Of a stretch of 64,000 nt of DNA, positions 26,225 to 34,903 are shown piece by piece. Position numbers and translations under genes: made by a program. The notes below the pieces were generated by a model. The model was given only the letters and a program-made list of their open reading frames with translations. It did not search any database and had not been told where the DNA came from. This DNA is from Paenibacillus taiwanensis DSM 18679. GTDB lineage: Bacteria; Bacillota; Bacilli; Paenibacillales; Paenibacillaceae. Where the stretch lies: positions 306,963 through 370,962 of the forward strand of contig NZ_AULE01000024.1 of the NCBI RefSeq assembly GCF_000425125.1, in the 5' to 3' direction. Every line of letters starts with the position of its first letter. Position 1 is the first letter of the stretch.

Positions 26225-26917
26225 ATGAGCTATGTAAGTAAGGAGCAAATTGAACAGGTGAAGCAGCTTGATTTGCTGACATATTTACAGATGTACGAGC
26301 CTTACGAACTGGCTCGCTGCTCTCGTAACGTCTACTGTACTCGAACCCACGATAGTCTGAAAATCTCCAATGGAAAATGGTTTTGGTGGTCGCGTGGATT
26401 TGGCGGTCATTCCGCATTAGACTACCTCATTAAAGTCAGGGAATTAACCTTTCCAGAAGCCGTGCTTGCGTTAACAGGACCAGCTTCAATAGAAAGATCG
26501 CATAGGGGTGTTCAGCATGATACCGAAACTTCTTCTAGTAAGGAATTTAAGCTTCCAGAGCGAAGTGACAGCAATCAGCGTGTCATTGCTTATTTGACCA
26601 GTCGAGGCATTGATCGTAGCATCATAGATTTCTGTCTTTCATCTGGTAGGCTCTATGAAAGCCGTCCTTACCATAATGCTGTTTTTGTCGGGTATGACCT
26701 ACAAGGCATCCCCCGCTATGCGGCTATTCGAGGAACAAGTAAAACAGAGTATTTGAATTTAATCTCAAAAATTAATAGACTGGTATTGCATTTGGATAAT
26801 GATGAGTCGGGAAATATTATAATTACTTATGAGATAATGAAAGTGTGTGGATTCCCCAACTTAGAAACGGCTTCTCAATATGTGAAACCTACTCCTACAC
26901 CTCGGAAAAACCATTAG
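26225..26917 (+). pseudogene. Internally deleted CHC2/Toprim primase of a mobile element
   Basis: The N-terminal half is normal for element-borne primases: VSKEQIEQVKQLDLLTYLQM, then NGKWFWWSRGFGGHSALDYL (zinc-region / DUF3991-like) and RVIAYLTSRGIDRSIIDFCL. After YAAIRGTSKTEYLNL the sequence jumps straight to INRLVLHLDNDESG, the late Toprim strand, so about 80 residues of the catalytic Toprim core appear lost. Past about 26860 the DNA matches a thioesterase in another frame, so the last 15-20 residues of this frame are not primase. Related in kind to the ICE remnants upstream. Confidence 0.65.
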
Positions 26918-27118
26918 ATTGTCCTATTACAGTATTTGGGGGAACTAATGATATAATAGTAACAAGAAGGGAATTGAAATCATGGGGGGGGGTTAACGAC
27001 AAGGCTATGCACCCTTCACATGATTGAAGGAAATCACTTCTATATACATAACAAATCTAGCCAAATAATTGAAATTATAGAGAAGCTTTTTGGACATTCA
27101 GAACAATGCGCCAAGTGA
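26869..27118 (+). pseudogene. C-terminal fragment of a type II (NRPS/PKS-associated) thioesterase
   Basis: In the +1 frame relative to the primase remnant, ETYSYTSEKPLDCPITVFGG and then VTRRELKSW are the standard late region of external thioesterases. After a run of nine G (26984-26992) the sense moves to another frame: LHMIEGNHFYIHN, with the catalytic-His motif GxHF, then IIEIIEKLFG and a stop at 27116-27118. So a single-base change in the G-run splits it. It shows that a non-ribosomal peptide cluster once lay near or was the source of this DNA. Confidence 0.65.
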
Positions 27119-27157
27119 AGACAGATGCATATATAATAACTATCGAAGGTGATTAAT

Positions 27158-27903
27158 TTGCAAGATACTGTAAACATATTAGGAATACCTTTTTCTAGAT
27201 TAACTCTAGAAGAAACTGTGCAGCTTCTCGCTGACCGTATGCATAGTGAAACCGGATTATTTCATCTAATAACAGCTAACCCCGAAATTGCAATTACACA
27301 CCAGAACGATAAACTGCTGCAAACGATTGTAAAAGAAGCAGATTTAATTACTCCAGATGGAATCGAAATTGTAATTGCGTCCAAGCGAAAAGGCACTCCC
27401 GTACCGGAAAGAGTTACGGGGTATGATTTATTGCTTAGATTGTTAGACAAAGGCAACTCATTTGGCTGGAGCTTCTTTTTTTAGGAACAGATGAGGAAAC
27501 CAACAAAAAGGCAGTGGAAGAAATCCAAAACAAGTATCATAATTTGACGATTGCAGGGCGGCATCACGGTTTTTTTTCAGAGGAAGAGGGCGCATCTATT
27601 ATTCAAGAAATAAAACGAACAAAACCGGACTTTTTAATTGTTGCAATGGGAGCCCCGTATTCAGATAAATGGATCTATAAACATAAAAGTAAACTTTCAG
27701 ATGTCAAAGTCGTTTTTGGGGTAGGAGGAAGTTTGGATGTCATAGCAGGGAAAGTGCCAGAAACCCCAGCGTTATGGAAAAAACTGAATCTTGAATGGCT
27801 GCATCGCTTACTTACAGTGCCTGTCTCTAAAGGGGAAAAATCGAGATGGCGTAGACAAGCAGCACTGCCCAAATTTATTTATCGCGCAATCATTAAGCGA
27901 TGA
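27158..27903 (+). pseudogene. tagA: WecG/TagA/CpsF glycosyltransferase split by a frameshift
   Basis: The TTG at 27158 follows AAGGTGATTAA; the sense NILGIPFSRLTLEETVQLL, HLITANPEIAI and LITPDGIEIV is the N-terminal half of the TagA family (N-acetylmannosaminyltransferase of wall teichoic acid or other surface glycans). At a T7 run (27476-27482) the frame breaks; the second half, GTDEETNKKAVEEIQNKY to WLHRLLTVP and a basic tail, continues in another frame to 27903. One extra T would restore a protein of about 250 residues. It could be a real pseudogene, a phase-variable gene or a sequencing error. Confidence 0.75.
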
Positions 27904-28109
27904 ATTGTAGACATTATGACAAGATAGCAATTGCTTGATCAGCTGCCTTGTCATAATGTCCATCCACCGATGTGTCGGGTGACAGAAATTTATGCTTAAA
28001 AATCGCGTAGTTGTGCTACGGCCAAATCGGCAATGTAACAAAAGTTGAGCGTCTCAAACCTGTTCAGATCAGTTCATTGAGCGGAATTAAGGAAGTTTCT
28101 GGGGGGTAC

Positions 28110-28746
28110 TAGCATAGCATGGTTCGGACAAATGCTAACTCGGTGTTGGTTTGGGTAGCTACAATTTAGGGAAAATTGGGGAAAGCGTGTCAGCAGACGT
28201 ACTTACACCGAGGACAATTGCCGCACTAAATAATTCATCCGGTATATCTGCGGGTTATCTCCATGACGCAACTGTTATCGGCGATGGAATATTAAACTGG
28301 GGATATAATATGGCGGGGTAACTTGGGATCGAGAACACTACAACAACGAAGTAGCCAGTAGCTCCTACAGGTCTGGCGGGTACTTCAACCAAGACGGTAG
28401 CGAAAGGCACGAAGAGTACGACAATCCTAGCATCCCAGCTGCCATCGTTACCAGTTGAGAAAAAATTCATGGAGGATCTGTTTGCACCTACCGCTCCAGT
28501 TAGTGTGACGGCAGCATCGCGGCAAAAAAAGCTAGTGCTGAGTTGGAATCCATCTACGGATTATAATGGAGTGAAAGAGCATCAAGTTTTTGTGAATGAT
28601 GAATTAGTCATGACGACAGGTGATAATGAACAGGTCATCCTGAACGATATGAAAGGCTACGAGCATATACCATCCTAATTAGAGCAGTAGACGTAGCCCG
28701 CAATGCTTCATCTTCCAGTATAGCTGTTACTGTATTTGTACATTAA
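28110..28746 (+). pseudogene. Remnant of an RCC1-repeat and FnIII surface protein
   Basis: In one frame the DNA reads GYLHDATVIGDGILNWGYN then MAG-stop-LGIENTTTTK-stop-PVAPTGL: an RCC1 (beta-propeller) repeat interrupted by TAA and TAG. The same frame continues into an FnIII domain (APTAPVSVTAASRQKKLVL, WNPSTDYNGVKEHQVFV) and, after a frameshift near 28665, the final FnIII strand AVDVARNASSSSIAV with a stop at 28746. The gene's 5' part is gone. RCC1-FnIII proteins in Paenibacillus are exported; here the gene is dead. Confidence 0.65.
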
Positions 28747-29099
28747 AAGTTTTCAAAATCCTATGCTTAAGCATAGCAAATAAATAAGAAGGCAAAATTA
28801 AAGACGGACTTGTACCGACTCGGTATGGGTCCGTCTTTACCATTCTTAGGAATGGTTGTAGCGTGGCTAGGAGAGCTAGCGATAAAAATAGATTGATGGC
28901 GTTAAAGAAAGATAGCTATGACGATATGTGGTCATTTAATAGAAAGATCAACTACGGAAAATAATCATTAGTAGCTATAATATCAACAAAAATTATCATT
29001 AGTTAACATGTGAAATATCATTAGTCGCCATAATAGAGGGAGCACGTTATAGAGAATCAGTGCTATCAAAATAAAGATTGAATTATGGATAAGAAAAGG
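28747..29099. other. Intergenic region with a strong terminator
   Basis: Holds the hairpin at 28801-28838 and an ACGTTA-type motif (AGCACGTTATAGAGAATCAG) at 29041-29060. Otherwise no coding signal is seen. Confidence 0.4.
28801..28838 (+). terminator. Long nested hairpin terminator
   Basis: AAGACGGAC pairs with GTCCGTCTT, and inside it TACCG pairs with CGGTA around ACT. Ends the RCC1-FnIII remnant. Confidence 0.8.
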
Positions 29100-29442
29100 T
29101 CAATCGCAGAGGGGCTTTTGGACTGTCAACACCAAACCAGACAACTTTTTAAGGGCCAATTTTCTGAAATTAACTGGGCTCATATAGCCTAGTGTTCCGT
29201 AAATTCGATGTCCAATTTCAGATGCTGAAGGCATTACTACGAGTGCAGCGTCTTTCGGCCTCACATTGAAACCAATAATTTCTCGATTAAAGAGATTGAT
29301 CAACACACAGATGTAGTGCCATCTGTTTTTGACTCTGACATAGGTTAGGTCGCTGATTACAACGCGTTTAGCCTCATATTGCTGGAATTGCCGATTCAGT
29401 TCATTTGTGTATTGCCTGCCTTTTGGCGGGCTTTTGACGTTT
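29100..29442 (-). mobile_element. IS3-family (IS150-group) transposase remnant
   Basis: On the minus strand one frame reads KRVVISDLTYVRVKNRWHYI then CVLINLFNREIIGFNVRPKD, the first part of the integrase core with its catalytic Asp. It then jumps to HRIYGTLGYMSPVNFRKLAL, the C-terminal end. About 70 residues containing the second Asp and the Glu are deleted and the N-terminus is absent, so it is inactive. Terminal repeats were not found. Confidence 0.75.
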
Positions 29443-29557
29443 TAAACATAGCCATCCCCTTTTTTTTGGTGGGATTTAACTCAATTGGTGTCGGATTATG
29501 GTGAGAAGATGAACAGGACGATATCACATAAAATGTAAATAGAGAAGGAAGATTACA

Positions 29558-30178
29558 ATGAGAGATTTAAAAAGTCTTAAAGAACGAAAAGAGTGTATGC
29601 TTTTTCAAACGAGTGAAAAGGATAGCCGTAATGGATGGATCGGAGGGAATGCACCGGCTTTTTTTGATGAAATGGAAGGCATGATAAATAAGGAAACGGA
29701 GATGTATTTTTATTGTTCTATCGTTAACCCTTTTGATGATAATGAGATGATCTCCATTTTTGCTCCTAAAGAATTTGAAGATCGTATTTCTAAAAATAGA
29801 TATCCCAATTGTTCGTTATTCACAATGAAGCATCCTAAAACAGAAGAGAGCAAATTTGATACTTTTACCGACCCTAATTTAGTAAAGCACTTTATTTCGG
29901 AAGCCAATGTGGTAAGTGATAAAGCGTCATTTGAAGAACGTTTTCTTATCAAATTTGGAGGAAATCCAAGGCATATTCAAGGAGAAAAGTATTACTATAA
30001 GGAGTTGCATGATGACGGTTTTGATTTTATATTCCAGGTTGATGAAGATGGGTATCCAGATACACTCATAAAACCAAGAAAAAGTTATCCCTTTGCGTTC
30101 GGTGCTATCTATTTATATGCACAAATGTTAGAAGATTCGATTGAGAACCCCATAAAAAGTTATTGGCAATATTCTTAA
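29558..30178 (+). CDS. DUF1963/YwqG-like protein, immunity-type
   Basis: A 206-residue soluble acidic protein. The C-terminal half (KFGGNPRHIQGEKYYYKEL, FDFIFQVDEDGYPDTL, then FAFGAIYLYA) has the pattern of the YwqG/DUF1963 group, which includes predicted immunity proteins of polymorphic toxins. A GGAAGATTACA leader precedes the ATG. It stands 50 bp before a SUKH-type gene, another immunity class, which supports that reading; no partner toxin is present. Confidence 0.6.
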   Translation: MRDLKSLKERKECMLFQTSEKDSRNGWIGGNAPAFFDEMEGMINKETEMYFYCSIVNPFDDNEMISIFAPKEFEDRISKNRYPNCSLFTMKHPKTEESKFDTFTDPNLVKHFISEANVVSDKASFEERFLIKFGGNPRHIQGEKYYYKELHDDGFDFIFQVDEDGYPDTLIKPRKSYPFAFGAIYLYAQMLEDSIENPIKSYWQYS

Positions 30179-30228
30179 AAGTATATATGAAATGCCCATC
30201 CTAAAAAGTGTAGAGAGGTTGATTTTGA

Positions 30229-30711
30229 ATGAACGAGGATATTACAAAAATGATTGATTGCCTAAAATTAGCTTTAAAAGAAGATCCTTCAGCTATTGTT
30301 TTCGGAAAATTAAATGACGGGGTCACGGGGATTCATGAAGAAGCTGATTCGTTAAAGCTAGGGAAATACTACGACTTATTAAAAGTAACAAATGGAGCGC
30401 GGTTTGGTGATATTGATTTTTGGAGTTACAGTGAATTAGAGCGTAATCAGTATGTTCTCTCCGATATGCAAGATGACAAAGAATCATGGTTATCAATAGG
30501 CCAGATTCTTTATGAACCATTAATCATGAATAGATTTGACGGGAATGTTTATAGATTGGATGAAGACGGAACTACGATGAATGGCTTTGGAGAATTAGAT
30601 TTCTTTTTGAAAAATGATGTGTTTGGGTCTGGATATTGCAACGTGATCCCAGATTCTGAACAGGATGATTGGTTTTTATTTCTGAAAGAGAAAGGGATCA
30701 TTTCTGATTAG
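30229..30711 (+). CDS. SUKH (SMI1/KNR4)-family immunity-like protein
   Basis: A 160-residue acidic protein. The SUKH pattern is visible as YYDLLKVTNGARFGDIDFWS, FDGNVYRLDEDG and the closing DDWFLFLKEKG. SUKH proteins neutralise diverse nuclease or deaminase toxins of contact-dependent systems; no cognate toxin lies nearby, so it may be an orphan immunity gene. It follows the DUF1963-like gene at 50 bp and probably shares its transcript. Confidence 0.75.
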   Translation: MNEDITKMIDCLKLALKEDPSAIVFGKLNDGVTGIHEEADSLKLGKYYDLLKVTNGARFGDIDFWSYSELERNQYVLSDMQDDKESWLSIGQILYEPLIMNRFDGNVYRLDEDGTTMNGFGELDFFLKNDVFGSGYCNVIPDSEQDDWFLFLKEKGIISD

Positions 30712-30859
30712 AAGGAGCGAATCTAAAGTACTTGCAAATTTCCTTTGGAAAAATGGGTTATATTCCCAATTTATCAAGTTTACATAGCTTAGAAGTGTTG
30801 ATTTTGGCAAATTTGCTGAACAAACAAGACTTTGAATAGGATCAGAATAGTAGCTTTAT

Positions 30860-31211
30860 GGAATAAAAATAGTTTCTTCAAATGAGTTTATTCCAACTAG
30901 TAAAAGGCTTTACTCAGAGGATGATGTCATTTGGGAGGAACTGGAGGGGAATATTAGTAATGAGTGGTATCTAATTGCTGAATCTGAACAAATAAACCAG
31001 TACATTAGCATTGACTTAAGCGCTTCTCATTTAGGTTTTTGCTATGTGCTATGATAGTTTCTTGGAAACACATGCAACACCAGGGGACAGTCAGATTATT
31101 GCTAAAAGCTTTACGGAACTGTTAGAGCATTTATACGCTAGTAAAGGTGAAAATTGGTTTTGGTTGGCTGACAATTTCGATTCGTATGAGGGTGCACATG
31201 ATGGCAGGTAA
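30860..31211 (+). pseudogene. Broken second SUKH-family gene
   Basis: From 30860 the frame reads GIKIVSSNEFIPTSKRLYS and QYISIDLSASHLGFCY, then a frameshift near 31050 moves the sense to CYDSFLETHATPGDSQIIAK then SFTELLEHLY and a stop at 31209-31211. This is the C-terminal two-thirds of a YobK-like SUKH protein. The N-terminus is not found. It follows the intact SUKH gene and is probably a decayed relative. Confidence 0.6.
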
Positions 31212-31711
31212 AATATTTTTTAATTTTTAACTACATTTCTTCCTTCATCAACTGTAAAACATCAACAATAAAGTCCGCAAAAAAACGAGCCTTTAGAATC
31301 GCTTCTAAGGCTCGTTTCGCATTTCAAATTCCATTTTAGGGGAGGAACCAATGCCGTTCATTAAAAGTAAAGACAAATTGGAGAAATAATTTAATTTTAT
31401 GTATGAAATAAGAGGAAATATTCTTCCTTAAATTTGAGTTGTCTGATATGATCAATATAACGGTGTATTCATATTTTTGGGAGTTGGCAGGGTTGTATGA
31501 AGCACACACGAAACTAATTAATTCCACGTGGAAAATCAACATGATTCACAAATCATAGCATAAGAGGAATACCCATAATTCCATCATTATTGTTGGAGGT
31601 GATGCTGTAGCAAACTCGGCATAAAAATAGATTTGTAGATGAGATTAGTTGTACATAAGATGGAGTGCTTGGGAAGCTGTTTTTTCATGAACAACATGGG
31701 GAGGTTTGAAA
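31212..31711. other. Intergenic region upstream of the GHL10 locus
   Basis: Contains the hairpin at 31283-31317. A short rightward frame near 31450-31558 (INITVYSYFWELAG) resembles no known protein. The promoter of the 31.7-kb locus must lie in its last 200 bp, but no clear sigma-A hexamer pair stands out. The ribosome site GGGGAGG is at 31698-31704. Confidence 0.35.
31283..31317. terminator. Hairpin ending the SUKH remnant
   Basis: AAACGAGCCTTTAGAA pairs with TTCTAAGGCTCGTTT with a one-base bulge. Confidence 0.7.
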
Positions 31712-34700
31712 ATGAGATTAAAGAATACGCTGTCTTTTATCTTATGTTTTGCTCTCATTTTTTCAGGCACGACGTTGACTGTGTTGGCCGATGAAGCCAT
31801 CACGGCGAAAGCTGCAAATGGCAACACCATCAGCATTACAGCAGTGAATCGAGCCATCGGAGCTTCAGATGAAATGATTCTGTTTACCCGAGAAAATAGT
31901 AGTAAGCTCACAGATTCGAACCCTTATGCGGCTGCTGCAGTCGTGGACTATCATGAAGGTAGTTACAGCGTTACGGACGTGACTTATCGAGAAGGTGCTA
32001 TACAAATACCGACGAATGGCTTTGTACTGTTTGGTCACGGATCGAGTGAACAGTGGATTAAAGACAATATGAGTCCGGGAGATCCGGTTGAGATTGTTGG
32101 CTACACGTTACCTGCACCGGTGGTCGGAGGTCCACAGCTCATCACAGAGCAGGGAAGCATACCGATCGACGTTGTAGATCAGGCTCAACGGACGAACACC
32201 ATCGCGGTCTATACACGTCATTTTGGTGAGATGACAAAACCATTCTCCGAAGATACCGTTCAATATATCATCACCAATGATGTATCGGTCGTGAAAAGCA
32301 CATATGGTGTTCATGGTCAGAGAGGAACCTACATTCCCGCGAACGGTTATGTCATCTCGGCTTCTGGCAACGCTGCGTCATCCTTGAATTTGGAGGTGGG
32401 GCAGTCCGTACAAGCGATTAACGTAGATATTCCTATTCTGCCTAGCAAATATTTGAAAGTGAATGGTACTGCGGTAGCCATTGATAAAATAAATGGTCCG
32501 CGTGGATCGGGAGAAGTGGTGTTGTACCAGCCTACTTATGGCGCAACCACCAATCAGAATGCTTGGGGAATGGAGCTTACAGTTGTTGGCAATAAGGTGA
32601 TCAACGTCGTGGCAATTGCATACGATGCCAACACAGGGGCTTATCTTGATAACAACTCCTCCATTCCATCGGATGGATATGTACTGTCGATTCAATCGGC
32701 AAGTCCATTCTATAACCAACTAGCGGGTCAAGTGCGTATTGGTGCAGAGGTTGAGCTCGTGACGGATAGTTTAATTTACCAAGCCGCTAGAACTTCGTTT
32801 GATGCATTTAATCCGAAAGTAAAAGATGATAATCCCGGAGGCTGGGACAATGTTGGCAATGTGCCTTATCCAGGATTTCGTGGATCGAATCAGTTGATCG
32901 TCTATGATCGTAATTACGGCGAGGAGACTGGCACGAACTCATGGGGCAATGAAGTGATTGTTAATGCGGACGGATATGTGACAAACAATGGCGGGAACAA
33001 CAGTAAAATTCCTGAAGGCGGCGGATACGTATTATCCGGTCATGGGGTTAAGAACACATGGTTAAAGAACAATGCACTGGTCGGAGCTAAATTGAGTCTA
33101 GATTTTGCTAAAAAAGAAGTGCTGGTTATTTTTACGCCGGAATCTTACTTAGATAAAGCCTCGATAAATATCGATAGCGCTGATAAGGCGCTCCAGTTAT
33201 CCAAGAATCAATTTATGGATGTGCCTTATGCCGATATTGAACAGAAGATTGTAGAAGCGAAGGGCGTTTATGAATTAGCCAAACAACGCCTAAATGAAAG
33301 CGGTACCAATGGATTGGTGGATTTACTGAATGATTTAGATCAGAAAGTTACGGATGCAAGTTACATGAATTTTGAGTCTCCGAAAGTACAAACTCGAGGT
33401 CTCTGGATGAGGCCGAAGGAAAAGAACTTGACGCAGGTTCGAGAGCATGTGAAGAAAATTAAAGAGACCGGTATCAATGCCATCTATCTAGAAACATGGT
33501 GGAATGGATATACCACTTGGCCAACGTCGTTGCCAGATACTGAATTAAATCCTTTGTATGAAGGCTTTGATGTACTTGGGGCATTCATTGAGGAAGGCAA
33601 GAAACAGGGGATTGAAATTCATGCCTGGGTAGAGAACTTCTTTGTAGGCGGACCGGTTGTGGTGAATCATCCCGATTGGCTTATGAAAAGCAGACAAGGT
33701 ATTGATTATGAAGAAGGCAGTCACAATGCCAAGTGGTATTGGCTTAATCCAGCGCTCCCGCAAGCTAGAAATTTCGTTGCTTCTGTATACGATGAACTCG
33801 TTACGAAATATGACATTGCTTCACTGCATTTGGATTATGCGAGATATCCAGGGTCTGGAGATTACACGAATGATTTCGGTTACGACACGTATACCCGCAA
33901 TTTGTTCAGCGAGAAGTATGGGGTTGATCCGCTTGACCTTCATCCAGGAGATCGCTACTGGGATGAATGGCTGCAATTCCGTGCGGACATGATCAATACC
34001 TGGGTCGTTCGGGTAGTTAACGAGGCGCATCAAATCAAACCAAAGCTACAAATAACAACTGCGGTATGGCCGAACTATGATGAAGCACCGAAATCGCACG
34101 CACAAGAAGCGAAATACTGGTTAGATCATCATTTAATCGATCACTTGTTCCATATGTCTTATGCGCCAGGCTCGGAATTAACGGTAACGGACTTGAGAAA
34201 CTCCATGGCATTAGCAGGGGACAAGGCGTTCGTCTCATCGGGTCTAGACACGTTCCAAGGCAATCCTACATCGACTGTTGTGGATCAAATTAACGAAGCG
34301 ACAAAGAATGATGGAGCTGGATCCGGATTATTCGAGTTTGAAGGACTATTTAATTATAAGTATGACAAGGTGTTGAAGATTGGGGTGTATCGTAATAAGG
34401 CAATTTTGCCTCAATATGAAACGACCAAGCCGCTAGTGATCGTGATGGAAGAAATGATCCGTAAAATCAATGAGATTTACGTTCCTTTCCAAGGGATGAG
34501 CCGTAAGGACGGCGAGAAACTAATACAGAAACTTGAATCCGCTGTAAAAAATCTACATGTGAATCCCGATATGACGGATGAGACTGCAAGTGACGTGAAA
34601 CTGAAGATCGACAGCATAAGCAAACTTCTTGCAAGCAACCCGATTCATACAGAAGTGAAGAATCGAATGAAGCATGATTTGGACTATGGCCGTAAAATGA

Positions 34701-34903
34701 TAGACGTCTATTTATCCAAATCAGCGAAAACGCAATTAAGTAAATTGACGGTGAGCTCAAGGAAGAAGGTAATGAAGTTAACGCCTTCCTTCACACCATC
34801 GACGTATGATTACAAGGTAAAGGTCGGGCACTCGGTTACGCAGCTAAATATTACGGCGACTACAAGTAATCAGAATTATAGAGTTGAGGTGATCCCAATA
34901 TGA
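31712..34903 (+). CDS. Large secreted GHL10/DUF187-type glycoside hydrolase
   Basis: A 1063-residue exported protein with signal peptide (about 1-26, ending TVLADEA). Residues about 40-460 hold four similar beta-rich repeats of roughly 110 residues (shared pattern xVLYxxxYG, N-x-WGxE, IPxxGYVLS). A helical linker follows (470-550). Residues about 557-885 form the GHL10 TIM barrel: TRGLWMRPKEKNLTQV, WVENFFVGG, SLHLDYARYPG and TTAVWPNYDEAP. The C-terminus (about 1010-1063) is a cadherin-like beta-sandwich domain. GHL10 proteins are thought to cleave complex glycans, including peptidoglycan- or N-acetylhexosamine-type polymers. The ATG at 31712 follows GGGGAGG at seven bases. It overlaps the next gene by four bases. 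Confidence 0.85.
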   Translation: MRLKNTLSFILCFALIFSGTTLTVLADEAITAKAANGNTISITAVNRAIGASDEMILFTRENSSKLTDSNPYAAAAVVDYHEGSYSVTDVTYREGAIQIPTNGFVLFGHGSSEQWIKDNMSPGDPVEIVGYTLPAPVVGGPQLITEQGSIPIDVVDQAQRTNTIAVYTRHFGEMTKPFSEDTVQYIITNDVSVVKSTYGVHGQRGTYIPANGYVISASGNAASSLNLEVGQSVQAINVDIPILPSKYLKVNGTAVAIDKINGPRGSGEVVLYQPTYGATTNQNAWGMELTVVGNKVINVVAIAYDANTGAYLDNNSSIPSDGYVLSIQSASPFYNQLAGQVRIGAEVELVTDSLIYQAARTSFDAFNPKVKDDNPGGWDNVGNVPYPGFRGSNQLIVYDRNYGEETGTNSWGNEVIVNADGYVTNNGGNNSKIPEGGGYVLSGHGVKNTWLKNNALVGAKLSLDFAKKEVLVIFTPESYLDKASINIDSADKALQLSKNQFMDVPYADIEQKIVEAKGVYELAKQRLNESGTNGLVDLLNDLDQKVTDASYMNFESPKVQTRGLWMRPKEKNLTQVREHVKKIKETGINAIYLETWWNGYTTWPTSLPDTELNPLYEGFDVLGAFIEEGKKQGIEIHAWVENFFVGGPVVVNHPDWLMKSRQGIDYEEGSHNAKWYWLNPALPQARNFVASVYDELVTKYDIASLHLDYARYPGSGDYTNDFGYDTYTRNLFSEKYGVDPLDLHPGDRYWDEWLQFRADMINTWVVRVVNEAHQIKPKLQITTAVWPNYDEAPKSHAQEAKYWLDHHLIDHLFHMSYAPGSELTVTDLRNSMALAGDKAFVSSGLDTFQGNPTSTVVDQINEATKNDGAGSGLFEFEGLFNYKYDKVLKIGVYRNKAILPQYETTKPLVIVMEEMIRKINEIYVPFQGMSRKDGEKLIQKLESAVKNLHVNPDMTDETASDVKLKIDSISKLLASNPIHTEVKNRMKHDLDYGRKMIDVYLSKSAKTQLSKLTVSSRKKVMKLTPSFTPSTYDYKVKVGHSVTQLNITATTSNQNYRVEVIPI

